From the NCBI GenBank assembly GCA_937864005.1, contig CALMIL010000152.1, forward strand, positions 1 through 32,003: a stretch of DNA of 32,003 bases. Reading direction: 5' to 3'. Under the pieces are notes generated by a model that saw only the letters and a program-made list of their open reading frames with translations, was not told where the DNA came from and made no database searches. The translations under genes were made by a program, and so were the position numbers. Of this stretch, positions 22,612 through 32,003 are shown piece after piece (the first letter of the stretch is position 1; each line of letters starts with the position of its first letter). Origin of the DNA: an uncultured Burkholderiales bacterium (lineage in GTDB: Bacteria; Pseudomonadota; Gammaproteobacteria; Burkholderiales; Burkholderiaceae_C).

Positions 22612-23514
22612 TCAGGCGGCGGCGACCGGCCGGCGATTGACGAGCAGGATGCCGAGCCCGACGCCGGCGAGCGCGAACAGCAGTTGCGCGGTCAGCGGTT
22701 CGCCGAGCAGTGCGACGCCGAAGATCAGCGCAAAGAGCGGCGTGAGGAAGGTGAACGACGAGATGCGTGTTGCCGGGTAGTAGCGCAGCAGCCACATCCA
22801 TGCGAGATAGCTCGCAAACGCGCCGATCGCCGTCTGCAGCGCGATCGAGGTCCAGGCGTAGGCCGAGTAGTGCAGGCTCCATGTCTCGCCGAGCAGCAGC
22901 GACAGCAGCGGCGTGACGAGCGACGTGATGCCGAGCTGGTAGAAGAGTGTCTTCTCGGCGCTCGCGTGGCCGAGCCGTGTTGCGCGGATCGTCAGCGTCG
23001 TCAGGCCCCACAGCACGCCGGCGGCCAGCGCCAGCGCGTCGCCGTGCAGCCGTGTCGCGTCGAGGTGGCCGAAGCTCTCGCTGAAGGCGACGACGACGCC
23101 GGCAAACGCGAGCGCGAGGCCGGCCCACTGCACGCCGCGCAGCCTCTCCGACGGCACGAAGCGCGGCAGCAACAGCGCGACGACGAACGGCGAGGTGTAG
23201 AGGAAGACCGTCAGCCGCGACGCCGTGGTGTACTGCATGCCGAGGTAGATGCAGGCGAACTCGCCCGTGAAAAGCACGCCAGCGAGCAGCCCGCCGGCGA
23301 GTGTGCCGTCGCGCTCGAAGAGCCTGATACCGCGCGCGGCGCACCACAGCCACAGCATCGCGGTCGCACCCGCCATGCGGATCGCGGCCTGCCACAGCGG
23401 CGGCACCTCGGGGACCGTCGTCTTGATGAGGATCTGCTGAAAGCCCCAGAACGCGCAGCAGGCGACGAGCAGCGAGACGGCGACGGTGTCGAGGTGGTGT
23501 TTGCGATCGGTCAT
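22612..23514 (-). CDS. EamA/DMT-family transporter
   Basis: A 300-residue inner-membrane protein of the drug/metabolite transporter superfamily. About ten hydrophobic helices form two EamA repeats; the first includes FWGFQQILIKTTVPEVPPLW and MQYTTASRLTVFLYTSPFVV, and the second AGVLWGLTTLTIRATRL and ATRISSFTFLTPLFALIFGV with LLGEPLT, the classic end of an EamA repeat. The ATG at 23514 fits the normal short cytoplasmic N-terminus; the open frame continues upstream without homology. Family members export amino acids or other metabolites; the substrate here is unknown. It lies 74 bases after the ABC permease gene on the same strand and 119 bases before the sigma factor, and may or may not belong to the ABC operon. 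Confidence 0.93.
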   Translation of the reverse strand: MTDRKHHLDTVAVSLLVACCAFWGFQQILIKTTVPEVPPLWQAAIRMAGATAMLWLWCAARGIRLFERDGTLAGGLLAGVLFTGEFACIYLGMQYTTASRLTVFLYTSPFVVALLLPRFVPSERLRGVQWAGLALAFAGVVVAFSESFGHLDATRLHGDALALAAGVLWGLTTLTIRATRLGHASAEKTLFYQLGITSLVTPLLSLLLGETWSLHYSAYAWTSIALQTAIGAFASYLAWMWLLRYYPATRISSFTFLTPLFALIFGVALLGEPLTAQLLFALAGVGLGILLVNRRPVAAA

Positions 23515-23588
23515 CGATTCGAAGGCTTGCGGCGTGGGCCTCGATTGTGCGGTGCCAGATCGGCGTACTCGCACGAAAGGGAAAGTCC

Positions 23589-25277
23589 TCAGCCCGCCGC
23601 GCCCTGCATCGCCTTGAAGCGCGCGCCGACGAAGCTCGCGGCAAGCACGAGCACGGTCGAGATCGCGATCATGATGATGCCCAGCGCTGAGAGCTTGCCC
23701 CACAGGCCGTCGTCGGCGAACGACAGGATCTGCACCGCGAGCACCTCGCTGCCCGGGCGCGACAGCACGACCGAGACGGTGAGTTCGCGCAGGAACATCG
23801 CCGCCATCAGGATCCAGGCCGAGACGACGCCGGGGATGAGCAGCGGCAGGGTGATGCGCCGCGCCGTCGTCAGCGGGCTTGCGCCGCAGACGAGCGAGGA
23901 TTCCTCGAGGTGCGCGTGGACCTGCACGAAGGCGCTCGCGAGCGGCCGCACGCCGTACGGCAGATAGGTCGCGAGGTAGCCGACGAGCAGCGCGGTGAGC
24001 GTCGCATAGAGCGGCGTCTGCACGAAGAACCACATGAAGCCGACGCCGATGACGATGCCCGGAAACGAGAACGACAGGTAGGTCAGCGACTCGAGGACGC
24101 CCGCGGCGCGCGTGCGCAGCTTGACGATGGCGTAGGCGACGAAGAGCGAGAGCAGCACGCCGAGCGTCGCGCCGACGACGGCGAGGAAGACGCTGTTGCG
24201 CAGCGCGAGCAGCGAGATCGGGTCCTCGATCACTTCGAGCCAGTGGCGCCAGCTCATCTGCGCGAACGCCTGCGCGCTCGGCACCATCGAGTACGGCATG
24301 AACGAGGTATAGAGCAGCACGGCGACCGGCAGCACGATGACGACGAACGACAGCAGCGCGACGGCCCCAAAGAGCGGCAGCCGCGCGCGCCCGAGCGCGA
24401 TCACCGTCGGCCGCCAGCCGCGGCTCGAGATCGTGACGAACTTGCCGCTTTCGGCGGTCAGCGCGCGATAGGCCCAGATCAGCGCGACCGAGGTTGCGAG
24501 CGCGCTCATGCCGAGCGCGGCGGCCTTGCCGTAGTCGGGCGAATAGCCGGTCGCGATCATCTCGTAGAGATAGGTCGCGAGCACCTCGACGCGCCCCGGC
24601 GTGCCGAGGACGCGCGGCACGGCGTACGACGCGAGGCTGCGCACGACGCCGAGCACGAAGGCGGCGAGGATCGCCGGGCGCAGCACCGGCAGCGTCACGC
24701 GCAGCAGCGTGCGCCAGGTGCCGGCGCCGAAGACGCGCGACGACTCCTCGAGCGAGACGTCGAACGACGCCATCGCGGGGGCGATGATGAGATACGCGAT
24801 CGGCATGTTCAAGAGCCCCTCGACGAGGATCATGCCGTACAGCGAGTAGACGTTGAACGGCGCGTCAGGCAGGCCGAACGTCTCCATCAGCGCGGCGTTG
24901 ATCAGGCCGTTGGACGGATTCAGCAGCAACCCCCAGGCGACCGAGAACAGCAGGTGCGGGATCATCATCGGCACGATCGCCAGCACGCCGAACAGGAATT
25001 TGAACGGGATGTCGGTGCGCGTGTTCAGGTATGCGAAGACGAGGGCGAGGCCGGTCGCGACGAGGGTCGATCCGATCACGAAGACGATCGTATTGACGAT
25101 GACGGAGAGCAGCGCCGGGTCGGTATACGCGGCGACGTACTTGGCGGTCGTGAACTGGCCGAATGCATTGAGCCCCTGCGAGAAGCTGCCGAACGCGAGC
25201 ATCGCGACCGGCGCGACCGTCAACAGGCCGACGATCGCGATCAGCGTATAGGTCAGCGCCGGGCGCGACGGGTTCAT
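23589..25277 (-). CDS. ABC importer permease, Fbp/Sfu-like double-domain
   Basis: A 562-residue permease with two fused transmembrane halves of about six helices each, as in FbpB/SfuB and some thiamine or putrescine-type importers. Each half carries an EAA-type loop that contacts the ATPase: VFGAGTWRTLLRVTLPVLRP in the first half and VCGASPLTTARRITLPLLIP in the second. The ATG at 25277 is nine bases after the ATPase stop; no clear ribosome-binding site is visible, consistent with coupled translation. With the binding protein and ATPase upstream it completes one importer. The substrate is probably a ferric complex, an organophosphonate or another small anion; which one is open. Confidence 0.94.
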   Translation of the reverse strand: MNPSRPALTYTLIAIVGLLTVAPVAMLAFGSFSQGLNAFGQFTTAKYVAAYTDPALLSVIVNTIVFVIGSTLVATGLALVFAYLNTRTDIPFKFLFGVLAIVPMMIPHLLFSVAWGLLLNPSNGLINAALMETFGLPDAPFNVYSLYGMILVEGLLNMPIAYLIIAPAMASFDVSLEESSRVFGAGTWRTLLRVTLPVLRPAILAAFVLGVVRSLASYAVPRVLGTPGRVEVLATYLYEMIATGYSPDYGKAAALGMSALATSVALIWAYRALTAESGKFVTISSRGWRPTVIALGRARLPLFGAVALLSFVVIVLPVAVLLYTSFMPYSMVPSAQAFAQMSWRHWLEVIEDPISLLALRNSVFLAVVGATLGVLLSLFVAYAIVKLRTRAAGVLESLTYLSFSFPGIVIGVGFMWFFVQTPLYATLTALLVGYLATYLPYGVRPLASAFVQVHAHLEESSLVCGASPLTTARRITLPLLIPGVVSAWILMAAMFLRELTVSVVLSRPGSEVLAVQILSFADDGLWGKLSALGIIMIAISTVLVLAASFVGARFKAMQGAAG

Positions 25278-25286
25278 GCGGCGCGG

Positions 25287-26375
<1,089 letters not shown>

Positions 26376-26382
26376 CGCCCGC

Positions 26383-27393
26383 TCAGGCGGCGAAGATGCG
26401 CTTGAACTCGGCGCCCCATTTCTCGATCTCGTCGTTCGGCAGGTCGCGGATGGCGACGACCTTGGCCGCGTCGATTCCGTCGATCGGGGGGAACACGCCG
26501 GGCGCGAGGACGTACTCGCCGACGTCCTTCGCAAGCAGCGCCATCGCCGGCTTCGAAAGCCAGAAATCCATGAATGCGCGCGCCGCCGCCGGGTGCGGCG
26601 CCTTCGCCGTGAGCGCGATCGCGCGCGGCGTCCCGAGCAAGGGCTGGCCGCTGCGCGGTGCCCAGTCGAGCGGGGCCGGCGCCTTCGTCACGATGTATTT
26701 CGGCATCGAGATGCCGATCGGCTTCTCGCCGCTTTCGATCGGCGCCGGCGTCGGCCCGAACGACGCGACGAACATCGGCTTGTTCGCGGCGAGCGCCTTG
26801 ACGAAATTCGTCCACTCGCCCTCGGTCTTGAAGACCTTCTCCTTCAGGCCGACGAGCCACGAGATGGTCGACGAATGATTCGCCGGATTGGCCATGACGA
26901 TCTTGTTGCGCCACTTCGGATCGGCCAGGTCCTCGTAGCGCGCCGGCGCGTCGGCCGGCTTGACGATGGCTTTGTTGAAGAGGTACGAGACGTACTCGAT
27001 GCCGAACAGCTGGATGCTGTCGTCCGGCCGCGACCAGTCCGGATAGCCGGCCGCGGCAGGCGACTTGTAGGGCGCGAGGATGCCCTTGGCCTTGAGCAGT
27101 TCGAGCACCGGCAGCGGCGCCTGCACGACGTCGGCGAGCAGCTTGCCGGCGTCGGCCTCGGTCGTCACGGTCGAGACGAACTTGGAGCTCGAGATCCGCG
27201 TGTAGACGCCCTTCACGCCGGTCGCCGCCTCGAAGGCATCCATGATCGGCTTGACGGCGGTGATGTTGGCGTAGAACACCGCTTGCCCCTCGGCCTTGGC
27301 CTGCGCATCGGCGGCGCGCGCCGCGGGCCACACGCCCGCGAGCCCGGCGGCGCCGGCAAGGTTCAGGAATGCACGACGATCGATCGCTGACAT
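26383..27393 (-). CDS. ABC importer substrate-binding protein with Tat-like signal
   Basis: A 336-residue periplasmic binding protein of the FbpA-like (family 1/6) group. The leader MSAIDRRAFLNLAGAAGLAG contains twin arginines followed by AFLN, so Tat export is likely, with cleavage near AARA. The mature protein begins AKAEGQAVFYANITAVKPIM and has the typical SSKFVSTVTTEADAGK segment and GIEYVSYLFNKAIVK hinge strand. Classical FbpA proteins bind iron with two adjacent tyrosines; no adjacent tyrosine pair exists anywhere in this protein, so a ferric ligand is doubtful. GGAAG lies six bases before the ATG at 27393. It is the first gene of the importer operon. The ligand is unknown. Confidence 0.92.
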   Translation of the reverse strand: MSAIDRRAFLNLAGAAGLAGVWPAARAADAQAKAEGQAVFYANITAVKPIMDAFEAATGVKGVYTRISSSKFVSTVTTEADAGKLLADVVQAPLPVLELLKAKGILAPYKSPAAAGYPDWSRPDDSIQLFGIEYVSYLFNKAIVKPADAPARYEDLADPKWRNKIVMANPANHSSTISWLVGLKEKVFKTEGEWTNFVKALAANKPMFVASFGPTPAPIESGEKPIGISMPKYIVTKAPAPLDWAPRSGQPLLGTPRAIALTAKAPHPAAARAFMDFWLSKPAMALLAKDVGEYVLAPGVFPPIDGIDAAKVVAIRDLPNDEIEKWGAEFKRIFAA

Positions 27394-27567
27394 GGGGCTT
27401 CCTTCGCAGTGGTGAATCGGCACGCGGCCGCGGTGGATGGGTTTGCTGGAGGATGCGTCAAGCATCGGCCGGCGCAACGGTAGGCGAGGAGCGGCGCTTC
27501 GTCAACGGGAACAACCGCTGGACCAAGCGTGAGCGAGGGCATGCTGCGTCGGCGCTCGCGACCGCGA

Positions 27568-29445
27568 TCAGCCCGCGGCCGGCGCCGCATCGAGGAGGGC
27601 GCGCAACTGCGCCTCGTCGAGCGTCTCCTTCGCGAGCAGTTCGCGCGCGCAGCGTTCGAGCAGGTCGCGCCGCTCGACGAGGATCGCGCGGGCGCGCGCG
27701 AAGGCGTCCATCACGATCGCACGCACCGCCTCGTCGATGCGTTGCTGCGTCTCGGGGCTCGCGACGAGGCCGTGCTGCGGCTGGGCGAGGCCGGTCGGGT
27801 CGAGCAGCGTCGGCGCGCGCTCGTCGTAGGCGAGGTAGCCCAGTTCCTCGACCATGCCGTAGCGCGTCGCCATGTCGCGCGCGATGTCGGTCGCCTTCGC
27901 CAGGTCGTCGGCGGCGCCGGTCGAGAGGTGGCCGTAGACGACGTGCTCGGCGGCGCGCCCGCCGAGCAGCACCATGATCTTGTGCTCCAGTTCGTAGCGC
28001 GTCATCAGGAAGCGGTCCTCGGTCGGGCGCTGGATCGTGTAGCCGAGGGCGCCGATGCCGCGCGGGATGATCGAGATCTTGTGCACGCGGTCGGTGCCGG
28101 GCAGCGCGATCGCGACGAGCGCGTGGCCCATCTCGTGGTAGGCGGTGATCTCGCGCTCGCGCGGGTTCAAGACGCGGCTCTTCTTCTCGAGGCCGGCGAC
28201 GATGCGCTCGATCGCGAGCGTGAAGTCGGCGAGCGTGACCTCGTTCGCGTCGCGCCTTGTCGCGGCGAGCGCCGCCTCGTTGCACAGGTTGGCGAGGTCG
28301 GCGCCCGAGAAGCCGGTCGTCAGCGCCGCGACCTGCTCGAGCGCGACGCCGCTTGCCAGCCGCAGCTTGCGCGAATGGACCTGCAGGATCTCGAGCCGGC
28401 CCTTCTTGTCGGGCCGGTCGACGAGCACCTGGCGGTCGAAGCGCCCGGCGCGCAGCAGGGCGGGGTCGAGGATCTCGGGTCGGTTCGTCGCCGCCAGCAG
28501 CACGAGGCCGCCCGAGCTGTCGAAGCCGTCCAACTCGACGAGCAGCTGGTTCAAGGTCTGCTCGCGCTCGTCGTGGCCGCCGATCATGCCGGAGGCGCCG
28601 CGCGCGCGGCCGAGGGCGTCCAGCTCGTCGATGAAGATGATGGCCGGCGCCTGCGCGCGCGCCTGCTCGAACAGGTCGCGCACGCGCGCCGCGCCGACGC
28701 CGACGAACATCTCGACGAACTCGCTGCCCGAGATGCTGAAGAACGGCACCCCCGCCTCGCCGGCGACGGCGCGCGCGAGCAGCGTCTTGCCGGTGCCGGG
28801 CGGGCCGATCAAGAGCACCCCCTTGGGCATGCGCGCGCCGAGCCGGCTGTGGCCCTTCGGGTCCTTCAGGAAGGCGACGATCTCCTGCAGTTCGGCCTTC
28901 GCCTCCTCGACGCCGGCGACATCGGCGAAGTGAACGCCGGTGTCGGTCTCGACGTAGGTCTTGGCGCGGCTCCTGCCGACGCCCATCAAGCCCCCGAGGC
29001 CCTGCTGGTTGGCGAAGCGGCGGATCAGGAAGAACCACAGTCCGAAGAAGAGCAGCGCCGGCGCGACCCACGAAGTCAGGTCGCGCAGGAAGGTGCTCTC
29101 GACGACGCGCCGGTACGGTATGTCGTACTTCGACAGTTCGGCGGCGATCGCCGGATCGACGCGGTTCGTGATGATGACGGTCTTGCCGTTCTCGGGGTTC
29201 CTGAGCTTGCCGGTGAAGGTGGTCTCGCCGATCACGACCTCGCTGATCTTGTTGTCGGCGAGCGCCTTCTGGAACTCGCTGTACGGCACGACCTCGACGT
29301 TACGCGCGCTCTGCCACAGCGTCTGCACGCTCAGGAGCGCGAGCATCGCGAGCAGCCAGTAACCGACGTTCCAGTGATTCCACTGACCAAAGCGGGAACC
29401 GGGGTCCCGGCTCCGGCCGGGTTCGGGCTTGGGGTCGGCTGGCAT
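27568..29445 (-). CDS. ftsH: ATP-dependent zinc metalloprotease FtsH
   Basis: A membrane-anchored AAA+ protease that degrades misfolded and regulatory proteins. The 625 residues show a first transmembrane helix near 27-44 ([16 protein letters not shown]), a short periplasmic domain, a second helix near 127-141, Walker A GPPGTGKT at 214-221, the pore-loop motif FVG at 247-249, Walker B IIFIDE at 269-274, the second region of homology around 321-339, and the zinc site HEMGH at 437-441 with D514 ([11 protein letters not shown]) as likely third ligand. All catalytic residues are intact. The N-terminal 20 residues are Pro/Arg-rich. The ATG at 29445 has a weak ribosome-binding site; an in-frame ATG at 29478 is possible. 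The usual rlmE and folP neighbours are missing, so this may be a second FtsH copy. Confidence 0.95.
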   Translation of the reverse strand: MPADPKPEPGRSRDPGSRFGQWNHWNVGYWLLAMLALLSVQTLWQSARNVEVVPYSEFQKALADNKISEVVIGETTFTGKLRNPENGKTVIITNRVDPAIAAELSKYDIPYRRVVESTFLRDLTSWVAPALLFFGLWFFLIRRFANQQGLGGLMGVGRSRAKTYVETDTGVHFADVAGVEEAKAELQEIVAFLKDPKGHSRLGARMPKGVLLIGPPGTGKTLLARAVAGEAGVPFFSISGSEFVEMFVGVGAARVRDLFEQARAQAPAIIFIDELDALGRARGASGMIGGHDEREQTLNQLLVELDGFDSSGGLVLLAATNRPEILDPALLRAGRFDRQVLVDRPDKKGRLEILQVHSRKLRLASGVALEQVAALTTGFSGADLANLCNEAALAATRRDANEVTLADFTLAIERIVAGLEKKSRVLNPREREITAYHEMGHALVAIALPGTDRVHKISIIPRGIGALGYTIQRPTEDRFLMTRYELEHKIMVLLGGRAAEHVVYGHLSTGAADDLAKATDIARDMATRYGMVEELGYLAYDERAPTLLDPTGLAQPQHGLVASPETQQRIDEAVRAIVMDAFARARAILVERRDLLERCARELLAKETLDEAQLRALLDAAPAAG

Positions 29446-29692
29446 CGCTCGAATCTCGACTGCAGTGGCGTTCACCATACACCCGCACCCGGTTTCGCGC
29501 GCTGGCGCAACGCAAGGCTGACATGAAATCCGAGGCCCACTGCGCTCGCGCCGCCCGGGGGAAGCATCAGTGGCTTCAAGGGGGGGGCGGGCAGCACCGC
29601 CATCACGATCATCGGCTGCGCCGTCGGCGGCGGGCCGAACCCGCGTTGCGGGCGGACAGTTCGAGCCGCATGGCCCAGAATCGCGGCCATCG
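29446..29692. other. Intergenic region between divergent ftsH and FUSC genes
   Basis: The largest gap in the window (247 bases). It contains a run of eight G (29580-29587) and otherwise GC-rich, non-repetitive sequence. Open frames through it are extensions of ftsH or of the FUSC gene without recognisable protein features. Both genes' promoters should lie here, but no clear boxes are visible. Confidence 0.5.
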
Positions 29693-31807
29693 ATGAAGCG
29701 CCTGTTCGACCTTCCCGCGTACGCGCTCAACGGCTTCACCGTTGCGTGCGGCATCGCGATCATCCAGCTCGTCGTCCACACGCTGCAGGGGCCGCACGCG
29801 GCCGCGCTGGCGCTCGGTGGCGCGGTCTGCGCGAGCCTGGCCGACGTGCCGAATACGGTGGCGCGGACCTGGATCAGGGTCGGCACGGCGGCGGTGGCGA
29901 GCGTCGCATCGTCGGCCATCACGTTGTGGCTGCTGCCGACGCCGCCCTTGCTGGGCGCAGCCGTCGCGCTGATCGCGTTTGCCGCGATGATGGCGATGGC
30001 CTGGGGCCCACGCGCCGGCGCGGCGGCCTTCGCGCCCATCCTCGCCCTGATCTTCACGATGGCGGTGCCGCCGGGGAGCACGACGCTGCCCGAACTGGTG
30101 CTGTGGAATTCGGTCGGCGCCGTGGTTTATCTCGGCTGGTCGCTTGTCAGTGGCGCGTTGCTGCAGCGGCGCTACCGCGCGCTGGCGCTCGGCGAGGTGC
30201 TCGCCGCCGCGGCCGGCCTGCTGCGCTCGCGCGCCGGGCTGCTCGCTTCGCCCGCGGCGGGCGCCGACGATACGCGCAGCATGCAGGCATGGATCCAGGG
30301 CGAAGTCGGGCTCGCCGACCGGCTGCAGAGCGCGCGCGACCTCGTCTTCGTCCAGCCCGACGGCGCGAACGCGCAGCGCGAGATCGGCATCGTGCTGCTC
30401 ACGATCGAGCTGCGCGACGTGCTGCTGGCGAGCCGGCTCGATCTCGACGCCCTGGCGCAGGACGGTGGCGGCCGCTGGATCCTCGGCCGGATGTCCATCG
30501 CGCTGCACGGTATCGCCGATGGCCTGGATGCCGCCGCGCAGGCGGTGCGGCGCGGCGACGTGCCCGAGACCTTGCCCGAGCTCGACATTCAGGGCGTATT
30601 CGCCGGCTCGCCGCTGGCCGCCGATGATGACCGCCGGCATCTGCTGCCGGCGCTGGAGAATCGCCTGCGCCGGCTCGACGCCGAGGTGCGCCGCATCCGC
30701 GCGCTGCAGCGCGGCGAAGGCGCGGCCTCGCCGCTGAGCCGCAGCGAGCTGCAGAAGTTCGTCGCCCCCGAGGGCTGGCCGCTGGCCGCGCTGCGCGCCC
30801 AATGGAGCGGCAGCTCGCCGGTGCTGCGCCACGCGGTGCGCGCCGGGCTCGCGCTGTGCAGCGCGTACTACATCGCCCAGGTGTTGCCGTGGGCCTCGCA
30901 CCCGCAATGGCTGGTGCTGAGCGTCGCGGTCGTGCTGCGCGGCAGCCTGGAGCAGACGCTGGCGCGGCGCAATGCGCGCATCGGCGGCACGGTGCTCGGC
31001 TGCGGCGTGGTGCTCGCGCTGTCGCCGGTGCACAGCAGCGCCGCGTTGTCGCTGGTATTCGTCGCCGCGGTCGGCATCGCGCACGCCTTCGTGCTGCAGC
31101 GCTACTGGCTTACGGCCTGCGCGGCCAGCGTGATGGCGCTGCTGCAGTCCCACATGATGCTGCCGGCGGGGGGCTTCGCGATTCCCGAGCGCGTCGCCGA
31201 TACCGTGCTCGGCGCGGCGCTGGCCTGGGCCTTCAGCTACGTGTTGCCGTCATGGGAGCGGCGCAGACTGCCGGATGCGATCACGCGTACGCTGAAGGAA
31301 CTGAACGGCTACGCCAGTCATTCCTTGCGCCTGCAGCCGGTCGACCAGGTCGCGCAGCGCCTGTCGCGCCGCCGCGCCTACGACGCGCTGGCGCTGCTCG
31401 CCGGCGCGCTGCAGCGCAGCAGCGCCGAACCGCGCGCCGTGCGCCTGCCGCTGAAGGACGTGGCGGGATTGATCGACCACGGCCAGCATCTGATGGCGCA
31501 TCTGTCGATGGTGCGCATGACGCTCGCCACGCGCCGCGGCGAACTCGATCAGGCCGCGATCGCGGCGCTGGCGCAGACGCAGGCCACGCTCGTGCGCTGT
31601 CTGACCCTGGAAGGCACCGGGCCCGCACCGGCGGTCGATCTGGAAGCGCTGTCGCGCCTGCCCTCGGCGCATCCGACCGAGGACTTCACCCCCTGGCTGC
31701 TGCGCCGTCTCGCGCTGCTGGCGCACGACGCACGCCGCATCCATGACACCGCCGCCGCCGCACTGAGCGCGACGCGGCCGGGCGTGCGGCGAGGCGCGGC
31801 CGGGTAG
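29693..31807 (+). CDS. FUSC-family inner-membrane efflux protein (AaeB/YccS-like)
   Basis: A 704-residue membrane protein of the fusaric acid resistance / aromatic acid exporter superfamily. It has the usual repeated layout: an N-terminal cluster of about six hydrophobic helices (residues about 10-165, including ALNGFTVACGIAIIQLVVHT and AFAPILALIFTMAVPPG), a long cytoplasmic helical region, a second cluster around 385-530 (AGLALCSAYYIAQVLPWASH, WLVLSVAVVLRGSLEQTLAR, then RIGGTVLGCGVVLAL), and a C-terminal helical domain. The WLVLSVAVVLR...TLARRNARIGGTVLG segment is the family signature. The ATG at 29693 is chosen because the fold starts there; upstream codons back to 29570 are low complexity. 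The usual partners of AaeB (an HlyD-like AaeA and a DUF1656 protein) are not adjacent, so it may be of the YccS/YhfK stand-alone type. Confidence 0.88.
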   Translation: MKRLFDLPAYALNGFTVACGIAIIQLVVHTLQGPHAAALALGGAVCASLADVPNTVARTWIRVGTAAVASVASSAITLWLLPTPPLLGAAVALIAFAAMMAMAWGPRAGAAAFAPILALIFTMAVPPGSTTLPELVLWNSVGAVVYLGWSLVSGALLQRRYRALALGEVLAAAAGLLRSRAGLLASPAAGADDTRSMQAWIQGEVGLADRLQSARDLVFVQPDGANAQREIGIVLLTIELRDVLLASRLDLDALAQDGGGRWILGRMSIALHGIADGLDAAAQAVRRGDVPETLPELDIQGVFAGSPLAADDDRRHLLPALENRLRRLDAEVRRIRALQRGEGAASPLSRSELQKFVAPEGWPLAALRAQWSGSSPVLRHAVRAGLALCSAYYIAQVLPWASHPQWLVLSVAVVLRGSLEQTLARRNARIGGTVLGCGVVLALSPVHSSAALSLVFVAAVGIAHAFVLQRYWLTACAASVMALLQSHMMLPAGGFAIPERVADTVLGAALAWAFSYVLPSWERRRLPDAITRTLKELNGYASHSLRLQPVDQVAQRLSRRRAYDALALLAGALQRSSAEPRAVRLPLKDVAGLIDHGQHLMAHLSMVRMTLATRRGELDQAAIAALAQTQATLVRCLTLEGTGPAPAVDLEALSRLPSAHPTEDFTPWLLRRLALLAHDARRIHDTAAAALSATRPGVRRGAAG

Positions 31808-31858
31808 AGCGGGACAGGGCGGCGCGGCGCTGCGCACCGTGCAGGGAATCGTCGCGGC

Positions 31859-32003
31859 TCATCCACGTTTGCGGGGGGCGCGGCGCTGCTGGTGGTTCTC
31901 GAGCGCTCCCGCGGCCGCCGCCTTCAGGAGCCGCTGAAACGACGGGCAGGCGGCGTGGCTCGGCGCCGGGCAGACGGCGGCGTGGCGCAGGCCCTCGATC
32001 ATG
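31859..32003 (-). CDS. C-terminus of an unrecognised protein, cut by the right edge
   Basis: The last 145 bases hold an open frame on the minus strand that ends in TGA at 31859-31861 and runs off the window. Its 48 visible codons read MIEGLRHAAVCPAPSHAACP and continue to a basic end (QQRRAPRKRG). Two cysteines eight residues apart and the Arg/Lys-rich tail are the only notable features. The ATG at 32000-32002 could be an internal methionine. It is convergent with the FUSC gene, 51 bases from its stop. I do not recognise the family. Confidence 0.4.
   Translation of the reverse strand, partial: MIEGLRHAAVCPAPSHAACPSFQRLLKAAAAGALENHQQRRAPRKRG

Noticed and set aside
29580..29587. Run of eight G as a possible phase-variable tract
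   Set aside because: Short and outside the chosen coding start of the FUSC gene; a single tract in GC-rich DNA is weak evidence.

Overview
The window is GC-rich, densely packed bacterial chromosome. The gene families point to a betaproteobacterium, most likely Burkholderiales: a TctC/Bug-type tripartite transporter, an NAD-linked formate dehydrogenase with a NuoE-NuoF fusion subunit, EgtB/EgtD, an AaeB-like FUSC protein and many Tat-exported periplasmic proteins. The assignment rests on gene content; no rRNA or other phylogenetic marker is present. I found no tRNA, rRNA, CRISPR array, insertion sequence, phage gene or integrase. Intergenic gaps are all below 250 bases.

Left third (1-11293, all + strand): a tripartite tricarboxylate transporter (tctC, cut by the left edge, then tctB and tctA) is followed 15 bases later by an unusual cytidylate-kinase-like protein with a C-terminal BON domain. 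After a gap containing a perfect 11-bp-stem hairpin come frc (formyl-CoA:oxalate CoA-transferase), a two-gene NAD-dependent formate dehydrogenase (fdhB-fdhA, ATGA overlap) and a TerC-type membrane protein fused to a universal-stress (Usp) domain. Frc plus formate dehydrogenase are two of the three steps of oxalate oxidation to CO2 and NADH. Oxalyl-CoA decarboxylase, the middle step, is not in the window. The transporter may import the carboxylate substrate.

Middle (11301-19289): a fumarylacetoacetate-hydrolase-family gene is divergent from a PanE-like ketopantoate reductase. The ergothioneine genes egtB and egtD (GTGA overlap), a YiiX-like NlpC/P60-type hydrolase and a Tat-exported DsrE-family protein are on the minus strand. 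On the plus strand are a small PAS protein, a metallophosphoesterase and a nitronate monooxygenase, the last two overlapping by ATGA.

Right-middle (19362-22492, minus strand, read from the right): an ECF sigma factor, a Tat-exported ferritin-like protein, a small class I cytochrome c and a two-haem MauG-like lipoprotein cytochrome form an apparent operon. An ECF-type promoter-like sequence (TGTCACC, 16 bases, CGTCTAAC) lies upstream of the sigma gene. I consider this self-contained envelope redox module the best candidate in the window for an undescribed system.

Right end (22612-32003): a DMT-family exporter and a three-gene Fbp-like ABC importer (binding protein, ATPase, fused double permease) on the minus strand; an FtsH protease on the minus strand; a FUSC-family efflux protein on the plus strand; and the C-terminus of an unrecognised minus-strand gene cut by the right edge.
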